Below are positions 1 to 5,880 of a stretch of 7,581 bases of DNA, in pieces; positions within the stretch are counted from its first letter, which is position 1, and every line of letters begins with the position of its first letter. Source of the DNA: an uncultured Eubacterium sp. (lineage in GTDB: Bacteria; Bacillota_A; Clostridia; Lachnospirales; Lachnospiraceae); the NCBI GenBank assembly GCA_948759685.1, contig CAQBGY010000146.1, positions 1 through 7,581 of the forward strand, in the 5' to 3' direction. The position numbers were made by a program, and so were the translations under genes. The notes under the pieces are model-generated. The model had not been told where the DNA came from. It saw nothing but the letters and a program-made list of their open reading frames with translations, and did no database searches.

Positions 1-173
1 AATGGTCAAATTAGCCGCTATAAGATTATTATTGAGGAAAATTTAAACAGGCTCATACTCACCAAATTTTTAAAACCCATAACCGTAAAACAATAATTAT
101 ATTCACCCTTTTTCACGTATAAGACACACTAAGCTACAAAGCATATTTTTTCATTACACAAGATATCAGAACA
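1..173. other. AT-rich flank with no recognisable gene
   Basis: This stretch lies downstream of the last propeller gene. I find no ORF longer than about 20 codons with a credible start, no strong inverted repeat followed by a T-run, and no TAnnTTTG box on either strand. The stop codon of the upstream gene is part of a TAATG overlap, but that ATG is followed after one codon by a stop, so it starts nothing. It is probably intergenic sequence. Confidence 0.5.
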
Positions 174-1184
174 TTAAATAATCTTATCCAAATCCAAATA
201 ACCAAACTGAATTTCGTCGTCCAGATTCATAATAATTCTATCACAATCCTTATCATAACAAAAACTTACTATTTGAAAGCCTACATCTAAGGTTTTCAAA
301 TAATCACCATTTAAACCAAACACAAAGAAACGAGTAGGATTATATGCCTTTGACTTGTTATCTCCCCCTGAATAAGCGGCTACAATCTTATCCTTGCAAA
401 ACATCACATTTCCATAATGATGGATTTTCTTAGATTCTTTCTTATCCCATGACGGACCATAAACATTGCATTTTAAGCTGCCATCCAACTTACATATAGA
501 CATCAAATCATGGAAAGTATAGCATTCTACATATACATCATTCTCCTGTGACACGGCAAAACTGATTCTTTTTTTCGTTATATCCGGATGCTGATATGGC
601 ATCGGTTCAAATGTTCCAGAGCGCATATTCCACTTGGCAACAGATTGATTAAATGTAGAGGTACTAGTCGGTTCTATCATCAATGCATAAGATAATGTAT
701 CATTTATATATTGATATTTATCGGGAAATCGAGTCATGTTCATTTCAGTCTTTACAGTAGGAACATAATCCGAATTGGCAAAAACACTATCAATATCATA
801 ACTATATATTTTTTGTTTGCCATAGTCTGACACATAAAAACAATGTCTTTCTTCATCTATACCAATATGCCCCATCACTGTTATTTCATTCGGTCCCTGA
901 CCTACATAAGCCGTACTGGCCAAATAACTAAAATCATTTTTATCAAATATATGTATCAACTTATCCGAAGATTTATAGTCACCAATAATTAAATAATCGC
1001 CCAACAAAAAAGGACGTGCTATTGAGCCTATCAACACATCGTCTATTGGTATTTCTTTTATCAAAGCATGCACATCAACCACATCGTCACGTTTTTGTTG
1101 ATATTTCTCCATATCCGAATTATGCGTACAGCTTCCTATTATAAAAGACAATAACACAAATAATAGTTCTCTTATACATTTCAT
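174..1184 (-). CDS. 6-bladed beta-propeller lipoprotein, TolB-like family (module 4)
   Basis: Predicted 336-residue lipoprotein. I chose the ATG at 1184 because AAGGAG lies 6 nt upstream of it and because translation then begins directly with a type II signal peptide (MKCIRELLFVLLSFIIGSC, lipid-modified Cys19). A longer reading from 1223 would add 13 polar residues before the signal. After a short linker the protein shows repeating beta-strand blades, with VGQGPNE at about residues 94-100, the G-x-G-x-x-E turn near the end of the first blade that the other propellers here also have. Blade-like strands continue to the C-terminus (FGYLDLDKII). The architecture fits the TolB-like 6-blade propeller lipoproteins of Bacteroides (Pfam PF15869-like). 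It should sit in the outer membrane or periplasm. Its ligand is unknown. It follows the broken peptide gene 1490-1291, with a strong hairpin between them. No promoter of its own was seen, so readthrough may express it. Confidence 0.8.
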   Translation of the reverse strand: MKCIRELLFVLLSFIIGSCTHNSDMEKYQQKRDDVVDVHALIKEIPIDDVLIGSIARPFLLGDYLIIGDYKSSDKLIHIFDKNDFSYLASTAYVGQGPNEITVMGHIGIDEERHCFYVSDYGKQKIYSYDIDSVFANSDYVPTVKTEMNMTRFPDKYQYINDTLSYALMIEPTSTSTFNQSVAKWNMRSGTFEPMPYQHPDITKKRISFAVSQENDVYVECYTFHDLMSICKLDGSLKCNVYGPSWDKKESKKIHHYGNVMFCKDKIVAAYSGGDNKSKAYNPTRFFVFGLNGDYLKTLDVGFQIVSFCYDKDCDRIIMNLDDEIQFGYLDLDKII

Positions 1185-1190
1185 TTCATA

Positions 1191-1196
1191 CTCCTT
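1191..1196 (-). promoter_or_regulatory. Shine-Dalgarno AAGGAG fixing the start at 1184
   Basis: AAGGAG on the minus strand is 6 nt from the ATG at 1184. It argues for that start over the upstream in-frame ATG at 1223, and it is one of the two strongest ribosome binding sites in the window. Confidence 0.7.
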
Positions 1197-1236
1197 TTTG
1201 ATACAACAATTAACATCCTTCAATTCGTCAAATTGA

Positions 1237-1276
1237 AATAGTGAAGACTCTGCTTTAACAGAAAGTCTTCACTATT
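1237..1276 (-). terminator. 13-bp perfect hairpin between peptide 4 and its propeller: terminator or attenuator
   Basis: AATAGTGAAGACT (1237-1249) and AGTCTTCACTATT (1264-1276) are perfect inverted repeats around a 14-nt spacer that can itself form a CTG/CAG stem. On the minus strand the stem is followed by a U-rich stretch (UUUCAAUUU), as expected for an intrinsic terminator, though the U-run is interrupted. It begins 14 nt after the stop of the peptide gene and ends about 50 nt before the propeller start. It may set the ratio of peptide to propeller transcript by partial termination. The inverted repeat is read directly; its function is inferred. Confidence 0.6.
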
Positions 1277-1290
1277 AACAAACAATTCAA

Positions 1291-1490
1291 TTACGCTTCT
1301 CTATAGGTAGGGAACCAATAGTGACAGAGACATCCATCACTATCGCTAAGGCATCCATTAGGACACATCGGATTTACATCACCTTCTCCACCAGCCGCCT
1401 CCACATTAGCCAACATCAAATCCGACATTGTTTCTGCTTTCTGACTCGTATAAACACCATATACGCCACTGCAACAAAAGTAGCTTTCAT
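1291..1490 (-). pseudogene. NVEALA-family secreted peptide, frameshifted (module 4)
   Basis: The start ATG (1490-1488) shares ATGA with the stop of the upstream propeller and is preceded by AGAGGAAG, so translational coupling is likely. The start frame reads MKATFVAVAYMVF and stops at 1416. The -1 frame carries the family sequence: VYGVYTSQKAETMSDLM, then LANVEAAGG, then a tail with four Cys (PMCPNGCLSDSDGCLCHYW) ending in TYREA and TAA at 1291. The shifted frame has a TAG just upstream of the start and no ATG before MSDLM, so it cannot be made intact as written. One added G near 1464-1466 would give GTG GCG GTA TAT and restore about 66 residues. The export segment would still be shorter than in the other three peptides. 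It is either a true pseudogene or a one-base sequence error. The other copies have two or four Cys in unrelated arrangements. Confidence 0.8.
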
Positions 1491-2506
1491 TGCTTCCTCT
1501 CTACAATATTCATGTCATAAATCAAAATTTTCGGGTCCGGATTATATGCAATACCATATATCAAATTATTTTCCGAATCAATACAAAAATTATACAGATT
1601 AGAGAAAATGCGATATCTTTCCAACAACAGCCCTTCCTGATTCAATAAGTGAAATTCTCTTCCATAGTTAAATGCCGAACCTTTCTTTTTGCCGAAATAT
1701 AACCCTACTACCGAATCTCCCATAAAACCGGCAGCCATATATCCCATAGGACTTTGCTGATATATAGAATTATTCTCCTTTGTATACTTGAAACCGGAAG
1801 ATGTATATTCCCAGACCTTTCGTACAGAGTCTGCAACAGTTTGATATTGTGCTAAGGTTCCAGACATATATACAACGCTCAACATCTTGTCTCCTGTGGC
1901 AGAAGGATACTGCCTTCCATAATTTGCCTTAGATACGGTCATTGAATCCTTGTCAACTTCATTTCCTCTCTGATAATCTGTACAGACATTTATACGTTGC
2001 AGACTGTCTGAACCTAAAATAGTATATTTATGTGCAGTCCGTCCTGTTGCAATATAAAAATCCTGCAATTTGTAAATCTCCAAATAGCGGGAAGTTGCGG
2101 GTAACTTCATTCTTTTTATCGGTGGGCATTTACCTTTATAATGGTTCAGGCTATCAACGGAATAAACCATGTATTCACGCTTCATATTGTCAAACAGCGA
2201 TAAAAACCATTTGTCATCCAAACGATACACATCCATACTCGCTATTTGAAGAAATTCATCCGCTCCCTGCCCCTTGGTTGCAAAAGAATACAATATAGAG
2301 TCATTGGCTATATCAACAGCATCTATATTACAGCCGTCAGTAAACGAATAGTTTACAAATAGCAAGTCTCCTGCCTTTTTTATCAATGTAGGGCTACCTA
2401 TTTCCACGTTCAACGAGTCAGAAGGTAGCCACTCCTTCATTTCGCTTGATTCCTTCGGCAGGATGCAAGAAGTAAACAAGAACATTATAATTATAGCATA
2501 TTTCAT
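1487..2506 (-). CDS. 6-bladed beta-propeller lipoprotein, TolB-like family (second propeller of module 3)
   Basis: 339-residue predicted lipoprotein. It has a very short type II signal peptide (MKYAIIIMFLFTSC, acylated Cys14) and then a polar linker (ILPKESSEMKEW). The KGQGADEF turn at residues 78-85 matches the G-x-G-x-x-E turn of the neighbouring propellers, and repeating strand-rich blades fill the rest, as in TolB-like 6-blade propellers (PF15869-like). Upstream there is only a weak AGG 3 nt from the ATG. The gene starts 51 nt after the previous propeller's stop, so it probably shares that transcript. Its TGA overlaps the ATG of the next peptide gene (ATGA). It is clearly more diverged from the module 2 and 3 propellers than those two are from each other. 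It is the only propeller here without its own peptide gene immediately upstream. Ligand unknown. Confidence 0.8.
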   Translation of the reverse strand: MKYAIIIMFLFTSCILPKESSEMKEWLPSDSLNVEIGSPTLIKKAGDLLFVNYSFTDGCNIDAVDIANDSILYSFATKGQGADEFLQIASMDVYRLDDKWFLSLFDNMKREYMVYSVDSLNHYKGKCPPIKRMKLPATSRYLEIYKLQDFYIATGRTAHKYTILGSDSLQRINVCTDYQRGNEVDKDSMTVSKANYGRQYPSATGDKMLSVVYMSGTLAQYQTVADSVRKVWEYTSSGFKYTKENNSIYQQSPMGYMAAGFMGDSVVGLYFGKKKGSAFNYGREFHLLNQEGLLLERYRIFSNLYNFCIDSENNLIYGIAYNPDPKILIYDMNIVERKQ

Positions 2507-2557
2507 AACCTAGCAATATCAATTATCCCTTTTATTCCTATTCCCAGATTAATCTCA

Positions 2558-3598
2558 TCATAAACTAAAACGATAGACAATCGTTCTGTCATTCTGATAG
2601 CGAACAACATAAATATAATGCTCATCTATGCTTAAATTACTGATAGGAAATGGCAAGATATATTTCTTCACTTTTTCACCCTTCCAATTGAAACAAAGTA
2701 TTTCTCTTGATGCCATATCCATCGCAGCCGCTTCCGTATAACTTAACGAAGAATAAGTGAAACAAATCAAATCATCCGAAACTGCCATTTTCATTAAACC
2801 TGCTATGCTTTTATCATAATCAACAGTGAATCGTCCTCCCTTTTGCTTTATTTGAGGTATATTTGCATACGGACTCACAAATGTTCTATGAACGCAATTG
2901 TCTGAAAGTTGATAAATCTCAAATACATCCGAAGCAAACGTCGATATCACAAATTTACGTTGCTTATTATTCGACTTTATATCACTCTGAAAAACATTTC
3001 CTCGATATATTCCTTCTATTTCTTCATATCCAAATGGATAACCAGAAGCAAAATCCATAATACTGTCATTCGAATCCAGAACACCGAAACGCCCTTCCTT
3101 AAACGAACCTACAGCAAGCTTATAAGTATCTAGAAAACAAAAGCGTGTAGGACGAAAGTCTACCGTATAGGGATAAAACGCCTGCGCTACATCTACAGAA
3201 TCACTATTCTTCAAGACATTTGGAATTGAAACATAGTGTATCTTCTTTTTCATACGTTCACTAAAAACAAGCAAGGAGTCTTGTATAACAAAGTTACTTC
3301 CAAAATCGAGATACTCATCCGAACCATTTCCTTTCCGCCCCCATCTTTGTAGCAGTTTACCACTCGCTAAATCTATTAATGAAAAGTTGTACTCATCATG
3401 CATATGTTTTGCAATTAGTATTCCATCATAAATACCAATATCAGTTATTACACCCAATTCATCTTCTTCATCAGAATAGATACTATCCAACGTACTGACC
3501 TCAATAACTTGATTAAAAGCATCAATATTCACATTAGTTTGTTTACAAGATATGCAAAAAACTACTGATAAAGCCATCAAAAACAACTTATTATTCAT
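2558..3598 (-). CDS. 6-bladed beta-propeller lipoprotein, TolB-like family (module 3)
   Basis: 346-residue predicted lipoprotein. I placed the start at 3598, where MNNKLFLMALSVVFCISC forms a type II signal peptide with acylated Cys18. The frame is open to an ATG at 3646, but that would put 16 polar residues before the signal and has no ribosome binding site. A GAGAAG sits directly before the 3598 ATG. RKGNGSDEY (residues 88-96) is the first-blade turn. The protein is a close paralogue of the module 2 propeller, about half identical by eye. Shared blocks are YPYTVDFRP, ASDVFEIYQ, SIAGLMKMAVSDD, FTYSSL and EILCFNW-GEKV. The family resemblance is to TolB-like 6-blade propellers (PF15869), also called BF3164-type lipoproteins. 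It follows the peptide gene 3945-3706, whose tail also resembles the module 2 peptide. Role unknown; a receptor or immunity partner for the peptide is inferred. Confidence 0.85.
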   Translation of the reverse strand: MNNKLFLMALSVVFCISCKQTNVNIDAFNQVIEVSTLDSIYSDEEDELGVITDIGIYDGILIAKHMHDEYNFSLIDLASGKLLQRWGRKGNGSDEYLDFGSNFVIQDSLLVFSERMKKKIHYVSIPNVLKNSDSVDVAQAFYPYTVDFRPTRFCFLDTYKLAVGSFKEGRFGVLDSNDSIMDFASGYPFGYEEIEGIYRGNVFQSDIKSNNKQRKFVISTFASDVFEIYQLSDNCVHRTFVSPYANIPQIKQKGGRFTVDYDKSIAGLMKMAVSDDLICFTYSSLSYTEAAAMDMASREILCFNWKGEKVKKYILPFPISNLSIDEHYIYVVRYQNDRTIVYRFSL

Positions 3599-3617
3599 CT
3601 TCTCACTTTTATGATAG

Positions 3618-3696
3618 TGTGTCAAATTTATCACATAATCAGCCAATATATTTAAAATTTACTTGCTAACAATAGAATAAATTCGACACATTCTAT
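3618..3696 (-). repeat. Inverted repeats in the spacer between peptide 3 and its propeller
   Basis: Two inverted repeats overlap this spacer. TGTGTCAAATTT (3618-3629) pairs with AAATTCGACACA (3679-3690) at 11 of 12 positions over a 49-nt loop. ATAGAAT (3672-3678) pairs with ATTCTAT (3690-3696) over an 11-nt loop. They are mutually exclusive in part, so alternative mRNA folds between the peptide and propeller cistrons are conceivable. No clear U-run follows. Chance pairing in AT-rich DNA is a fair alternative. Confidence 0.3.
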
Positions 3697-3705
3697 CCAA
3701 ATTAT

Positions 3706-3945
3706 TTACCACCTAGCATTATCTCTTCGCTTGTCTTGTGAAGGATCTGTAGGATGCAAAGCTTCACAATCATAATTGGGGTCAGAAATACAATCGTTAG
3801 TATTGGGCTGTTCTGGAGTTGCCAATGCCTCCACATTAGCCAACATCAAATCCGACATTGTTTCTGTTCTCTGATTCGTATAAACTCCATATCCCGTCAC
3901 TGCTGCAAAGGCTGCAACAAAAGCAATTTTAATTATTTTCTTCAT
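3706..3945 (-). CDS. NVEALA-family secreted peptide (module 3)
   Basis: 79-residue precursor. Lys-rich N-terminus and a hydrophobic segment (about residues 5-19) look like a Sec-type export signal or membrane anchor. They are followed by YGVYTNQRTETMSDLM and the family signature LANVEALA (NVEALA at 37-42, Pfam PF14055-like). The variable tail follows: DC (Cys52), DC (Cys60), then LHPTDPSQD and a basic end RRDNARW. The Cys pair could form one disulfide outside the cytoplasm. The start is supported by AAAGAA 6 nt upstream, identical in all three intact copies. The first 39 codons are identical base for base to module 1, whereas the tail resembles module 2. The propeller 3598-2558 follows on the same strand. 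The family has no established function; secreted signal, toxin or structural peptide are all possible. Confidence 0.85.
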   Translation of the reverse strand: MKKIIKIAFVAAFAAVTGYGVYTNQRTETMSDLMLANVEALATPEQPNTNDCISDPNYDCEALHPTDPSQDKRRDNARW

Positions 3946-3994
3946 TGTTATTTCTTTTGATTTTTAGATTTCAATTATTCTATTCCGTATCTAT

Positions 3995-4018
3995 CCTTTC
4001 AACGGAAAGGCAAACATA
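3995..4018 (-). promoter_or_regulatory. Putative promoter of module 3 with a hairpin at the start site
   Basis: On the minus strand TATGTTTG (4018-4011) matches the Bacteroides -7 consensus TAnnTTTG and lies 66 nt upstream of the peptide ATG. Directly after it is CCTTTC-CGTT-GAAAGG (4010-3995), a perfect 6-bp stem with a 4-nt loop that would lie at or just after the transcription start. I see no good -33 TTTG at the usual spacing, so the promoter may need an activator or be weak. The hairpin could be an operator or an mRNA 5' structure. All of this is conserved in the three copies. Confidence 0.45.
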
Positions 4019-4048
4019 TTGCCCGTTCAATTTAAATCGTTATCTTTG
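4019..4048 (+). promoter_or_regulatory. Plus-strand promoter, TTG-N19-TATCTTTG (copy A)
   Basis: TTG (4019-4021), a 19-nt spacer and TATCTTTG (4041-4048) fit the Bacteroides promoter pattern better than the minus-strand box does. The TTG abuts the minus-strand -7 box, so the two promoters overlap back to back and could exclude each other. It points towards the conserved inverted repeat, away from the peptide gene. Confidence 0.5.
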
Positions 4049-4053
4049 CCGAG

Positions 4054-4150
4054 ACCTCCTTTCCAGGATGGGTTACGGAACGGGCGGGTGCGTAAAGTGT
4101 CAAAAAACGTTAGCCGTCCGCTCCTCTCCAGCCCTTTTATATTTCTTTTT
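4054..4150 (+). ncRNA. Candidate structured small RNA, copy A
   Basis: A transcript from the plus-strand promoter would start near 4054. GGAACGGGCGG (4077-4087) pairs with CCGTCCGCTCC (4114-4124), including one G-U pair and one mismatch, around an inner CGT/ACG stem (4091-4093 with 4107-4109). The G-U pair would be a C-A mismatch in the minus-strand RNA, which favours plus-strand transcription. A T-rich stretch (4134-4151) follows but does not abut the stem. Ends are guesses. No conserved coding frame runs through the copies. Confidence 0.35.
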
Positions 4151-4209
4151 TCCTAATAGCCATCTTTTTGTAGTAAATACTTAAGTACATGACAAAAATT
4201 AAATATATA

Positions 4210-4320
4210 TTATTTTCTGCCTATCCCGTATCCCAGTATTCTATCTCGTTCATTTTCCAAGCCATCAAATAGACAATCTACCCTGCACAATTCATTCAGT
4301 TCACTTGCCGTTTCATCCAT
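4210..4320 (-). CDS. Possible 36-residue protein overlapping the module 2 propeller stop
   Basis: The TAA of the propeller and the ATG of this ORF share one base (TAATG), an arrangement typical of translational coupling. It encodes a short, acidic-to-mixed, mostly soluble peptide (MDETASELNELCRVDC at the start, ILGYGIGRK at the end) with Cys12 and Cys16 and no signal peptide. An in-frame stop lies five codons upstream, so it is not part of a longer frame. I recognise no family. No comparable ORF follows the other propellers: the overlapping ATGs there stop after two to six codons. It may be a small real gene, a remnant, or chance. Confidence 0.35.
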   Translation of the reverse strand: MDETASELNELCRVDCLFDGLENERDRILGYGIGRK

Positions 4321-5357
4321 TATAATTTGAATCTATAGATAATAGTTTCCTCTTCATTATTACAAATCCCATAAATATACTGTTTATCAGCACAGAAAGA
4401 GGTTATGGGAATAGGAAGGAGATATTTTCTCACTTTCTCGCCATTCCAATTAAAACAAAGGATTTCATTCACAGAGTTACCCAACCTTTCTTTTTCATTA
4501 CTTCTCAACGATGAGTATGTAAAATAAATGAAATCATCCGATACGGCCATTTTCATCAGCCCTGCAATACTTTCATCATAATCTATACCATAGCGATTAC
4601 CGCTCTTTCTTAATTTAGGAGGATTATTAAAAGGACTTACATAAATCCTGCTAAGTGCCGTATCGGAACATTGATATATTTCAAAAACATCAGAAGCTAA
4701 AGTTTGCACAATAGTTTTTCTTTGCTTTTCATTTGACTTTATTTTACATTGAAATACACTTCCCCTCATAACACCTGCCAATGGTTCTGTGGAAAACGGA
4801 TATTCAAAAGGACATTCCATAATCTCGTTTCTCGAATTTATCACACCTAAACGACCAGTCTTGAAACAACCCGCAAAAATCTTTTTTCCATTTACTATAT
4901 TAAAAATCAATGGACGAAAATCAACCGTATATGGATAAGACTCTTTCGTAGCAATAGAAGCGCATCCCTCATCTAATATGTCAGTAACGGAAACTGAACA
5001 TATCATTTTTCGCATTCGTTCCTGAAAGATGAGCAAAGAGTCGGTCAATACAAACCCATTGCCAAAATCAATAAATTCATTGTCTCCTTCTCCTCGTTTC
5101 CCCCATCGCTTCAACAGATTGCCGGTACTCGCATCAATAAATGAAAAATTATACTCATCATTTCCATGTTCAGTAACTATTATACCATTTCTAACTTCCA
5201 GATTGACAATTACTCCTAAAGGGGTCTCTTTATCTGAAAACAAACTATCATAATCAGTTATTTCCGTTACTACTTCAAAGGCATCAATATCTGTCATTGA
5301 CGAACGACATGACATAAGAAGCATGATACATGCTATAAGAACTAATATTCGTTTCAT
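4320..5357 (-). CDS. 6-bladed beta-propeller lipoprotein, TolB-like family (module 2)
   Basis: 345-residue predicted lipoprotein. Three in-frame ATGs are close together (5381, 5363, 5357). I prefer 5357 because AAAGAA lies 6 nt upstream, the same spacing as at the peptide genes, and because MKRILVLIACIMLLMSC is then a compact type II signal peptide (acylated Cys17). The first-blade turn is KRGEGDNEF (about residues 88-95). It shares long blocks with the module 3 propeller: IDAF after the lipid anchor, YPYTVDFRP, ASDVFEIYQ, SIAGLMKMAVSDD, FTYSSL and EILCFNW. That marks the two as products of one duplication. Family resemblance is TolB-like 6-blade propeller (PF15869). It is predicted on the periplasmic or surface side and follows the peptide 5672-5436 at a short distance. 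Ligand and role unknown; a cognate partner of the peptide is inferred. Confidence 0.85.
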   Translation of the reverse strand: MKRILVLIACIMLLMSCRSSMTDIDAFEVVTEITDYDSLFSDKETPLGVIVNLEVRNGIIVTEHGNDEYNFSFIDASTGNLLKRWGKRGEGDNEFIDFGNGFVLTDSLLIFQERMRKMICSVSVTDILDEGCASIATKESYPYTVDFRPLIFNIVNGKKIFAGCFKTGRLGVINSRNEIMECPFEYPFSTEPLAGVMRGSVFQCKIKSNEKQRKTIVQTLASDVFEIYQCSDTALSRIYVSPFNNPPKLRKSGNRYGIDYDESIAGLMKMAVSDDFIYFTYSSLRSNEKERLGNSVNEILCFNWNGEKVRKYLLPIPITSFCADKQYIYGICNNEEETIIYRFKL

Positions 5358-5435
5358 TTTCATTTCTTTTAAAGAGGACACACATTCAAAAGATGTATTA
5401 ATAATCCTCTAAATGTATATCCTCCAACTCTCTAT

Positions 5436-5672
5436 TTAGGGCCATTTAGCTTTCGACTGCGTTTCATCTTTTGAAGGATCAGTTGGATGCAACAGAATAC
5501 AGTCTGAATCAGCAGAAACACAATCTTTAACGCTGGCCTCTCCACTTGCCAATGCCTCCACATTAGCCAGCATCAAATCCGACATTGTTTCTGTTCTCTG
5601 ATTCGTATAAACTCCATATCCGGCAACTGTTGCAAATGCTGCAACAAAAGCAATTCTCATTATTTTTTTCAT
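5436..5672 (-). CDS. NVEALA-family secreted peptide (module 2)
   Basis: 78-residue precursor with a basic start (MKKIMR), a hydrophobic export segment, YGVYTNQRTETMSDLM and LANVEALASGE (NVEALA at 37-42). The tail carries DC (Cys51) and DC (Cys58), LHPTDPSKD and a basic, Trp-containing end (SKAKWP). The tail aligns with that of module 3 (DC-S, DC, LHPTDPS-D, basic end with W), whereas its leader is less like module 3 than module 1's leader is, with substitutions such as I5M, K6R, A15T and T17A. AAAGAA lies 6 nt before the ATG. The downstream propeller is likewise the paralogue of the module 3 propeller, so peptide tail and propeller appear to have duplicated together. Function of the family is not established. 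Confidence 0.85.
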   Translation of the reverse strand: MKKIMRIAFVAAFATVAGYGVYTNQRTETMSDLMLANVEALASGEASVKDCVSADSDCILLHPTDPSKDETQSKAKWP

Positions 5673-5721
5673 TGTTATTTCTTTTGAATTTTAGATTTCA
5701 ATTATTCCATTCCGTATCTAT

Positions 5722-5745
5722 CCTTTCAACGGAAAGGCAAACATA
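5722..5745 (-). promoter_or_regulatory. Putative promoter of module 2 with a hairpin at the start site
   Basis: TATGTTTG (5745-5738) followed by the 6-bp stem CCTTTC/GAAAGG (5737-5722) with a CGTT loop, exactly as in copy A. As there, no convincing -33 element is seen. Confidence 0.45.
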
Positions 5746-5775
5746 TTGCCCGTTCAATTTAAATCGTTATCTTTG
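5746..5775 (+). promoter_or_regulatory. Plus-strand promoter, TTG-N19-TATCTTTG (copy B)
   Basis: TTG (5746-5748), 19-nt spacer, TATCTTTG (5768-5775), unchanged from copy A although neighbouring bases have drifted. Confidence 0.5.
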
Positions 5776-5780
5776 CTGAG

Positions 5781-5880
5781 ACCTCCTTTCCGGGGTGGAT
5801 TACGGAACGGGCGGGTTCGTAAAGTGTCAAAAAAACGTATGCCGTCCGTTCCTCTCCATCCATGTTTTATATTCTTCCTT
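5781..5880 (+). ncRNA. Candidate structured small RNA, copy B
   Basis: GGAACGGGCGG (5804-5814) pairs along all 11 positions with CCGTCCGTTCC (5842-5852), with one G-U pair in the plus-strand RNA. Copy A has a mismatch where copy B pairs A-U. A short T-rich stretch follows after about 10 nt. Start and end are estimates. The RNA would be antisense to the region downstream of the module 1 propeller. Confidence 0.35.

Larger units (their letters stand above)
3821..4140 (-). repeat. Repeat cassette copy A: NVEALA 5' half plus promoter region
   Basis: One of three direct copies (A here; B at 5548-5870; C from 7264). It covers the conserved half of the peptide gene, the 5' leader, two opposed promoter boxes and a GC-richer inverted repeat. 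Bases 3830-4055 match copy C (7273-7498) at all 226 positions by eye. Copy B differs at scattered positions over the same stretch. Beyond the promoter boxes the copies diverge more. Confidence 0.85.
5548..5870 (-). repeat. Repeat cassette copy B: NVEALA 5' half plus promoter region
   Basis: Direct repeat of copies A and C with scattered substitutions in the leader and in the 5' untranslated region (for example GAATTTTAG for GATTTTTAG and GCTGAG for GCCGAG on the plus strand). The promoter boxes and the 6-bp hairpin are unchanged. Downstream of the plus-strand promoter, copy B follows copy A closely up to about 5860. Confidence 0.8.

Noticed and set aside
1460..1470. Programmed -1 frameshift to express peptide 4
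   Set aside because: The junction (GTG GCG TAT) is not an X-XXY-YYZ slippery heptamer and I see no stimulatory hairpin close downstream. Mutation or sequence error is simpler.
3754..3960. Plus-strand ORFs opposite the NVEALA genes (also 1321-1602 and 5585-5779)
   Set aside because: They are antisense readings of the peptide genes. They look alike only because the minus-strand leaders are conserved. No start signals support them.
4069..4184. Plus-strand small ORF in copy A (GYGTGG..VKCQK) with similar readings in B and C as a conserved peptide
   Set aside because: Copies A and B agree only for the first dozen codons and then shift frame relative to each other. Copy B and C start with GTG, no ribosome binding site is present, and copy C changes the residues completely. 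Conserved RNA pairing explains the similarity better.
4178..4187. Palindrome TACTTAAGTA downstream of the module 2 propeller as operator or terminator
   Set aside because: It is only 10 bp in very AT-rich DNA, has no loop, no adjacent U-run and no counterpart at the other modules.
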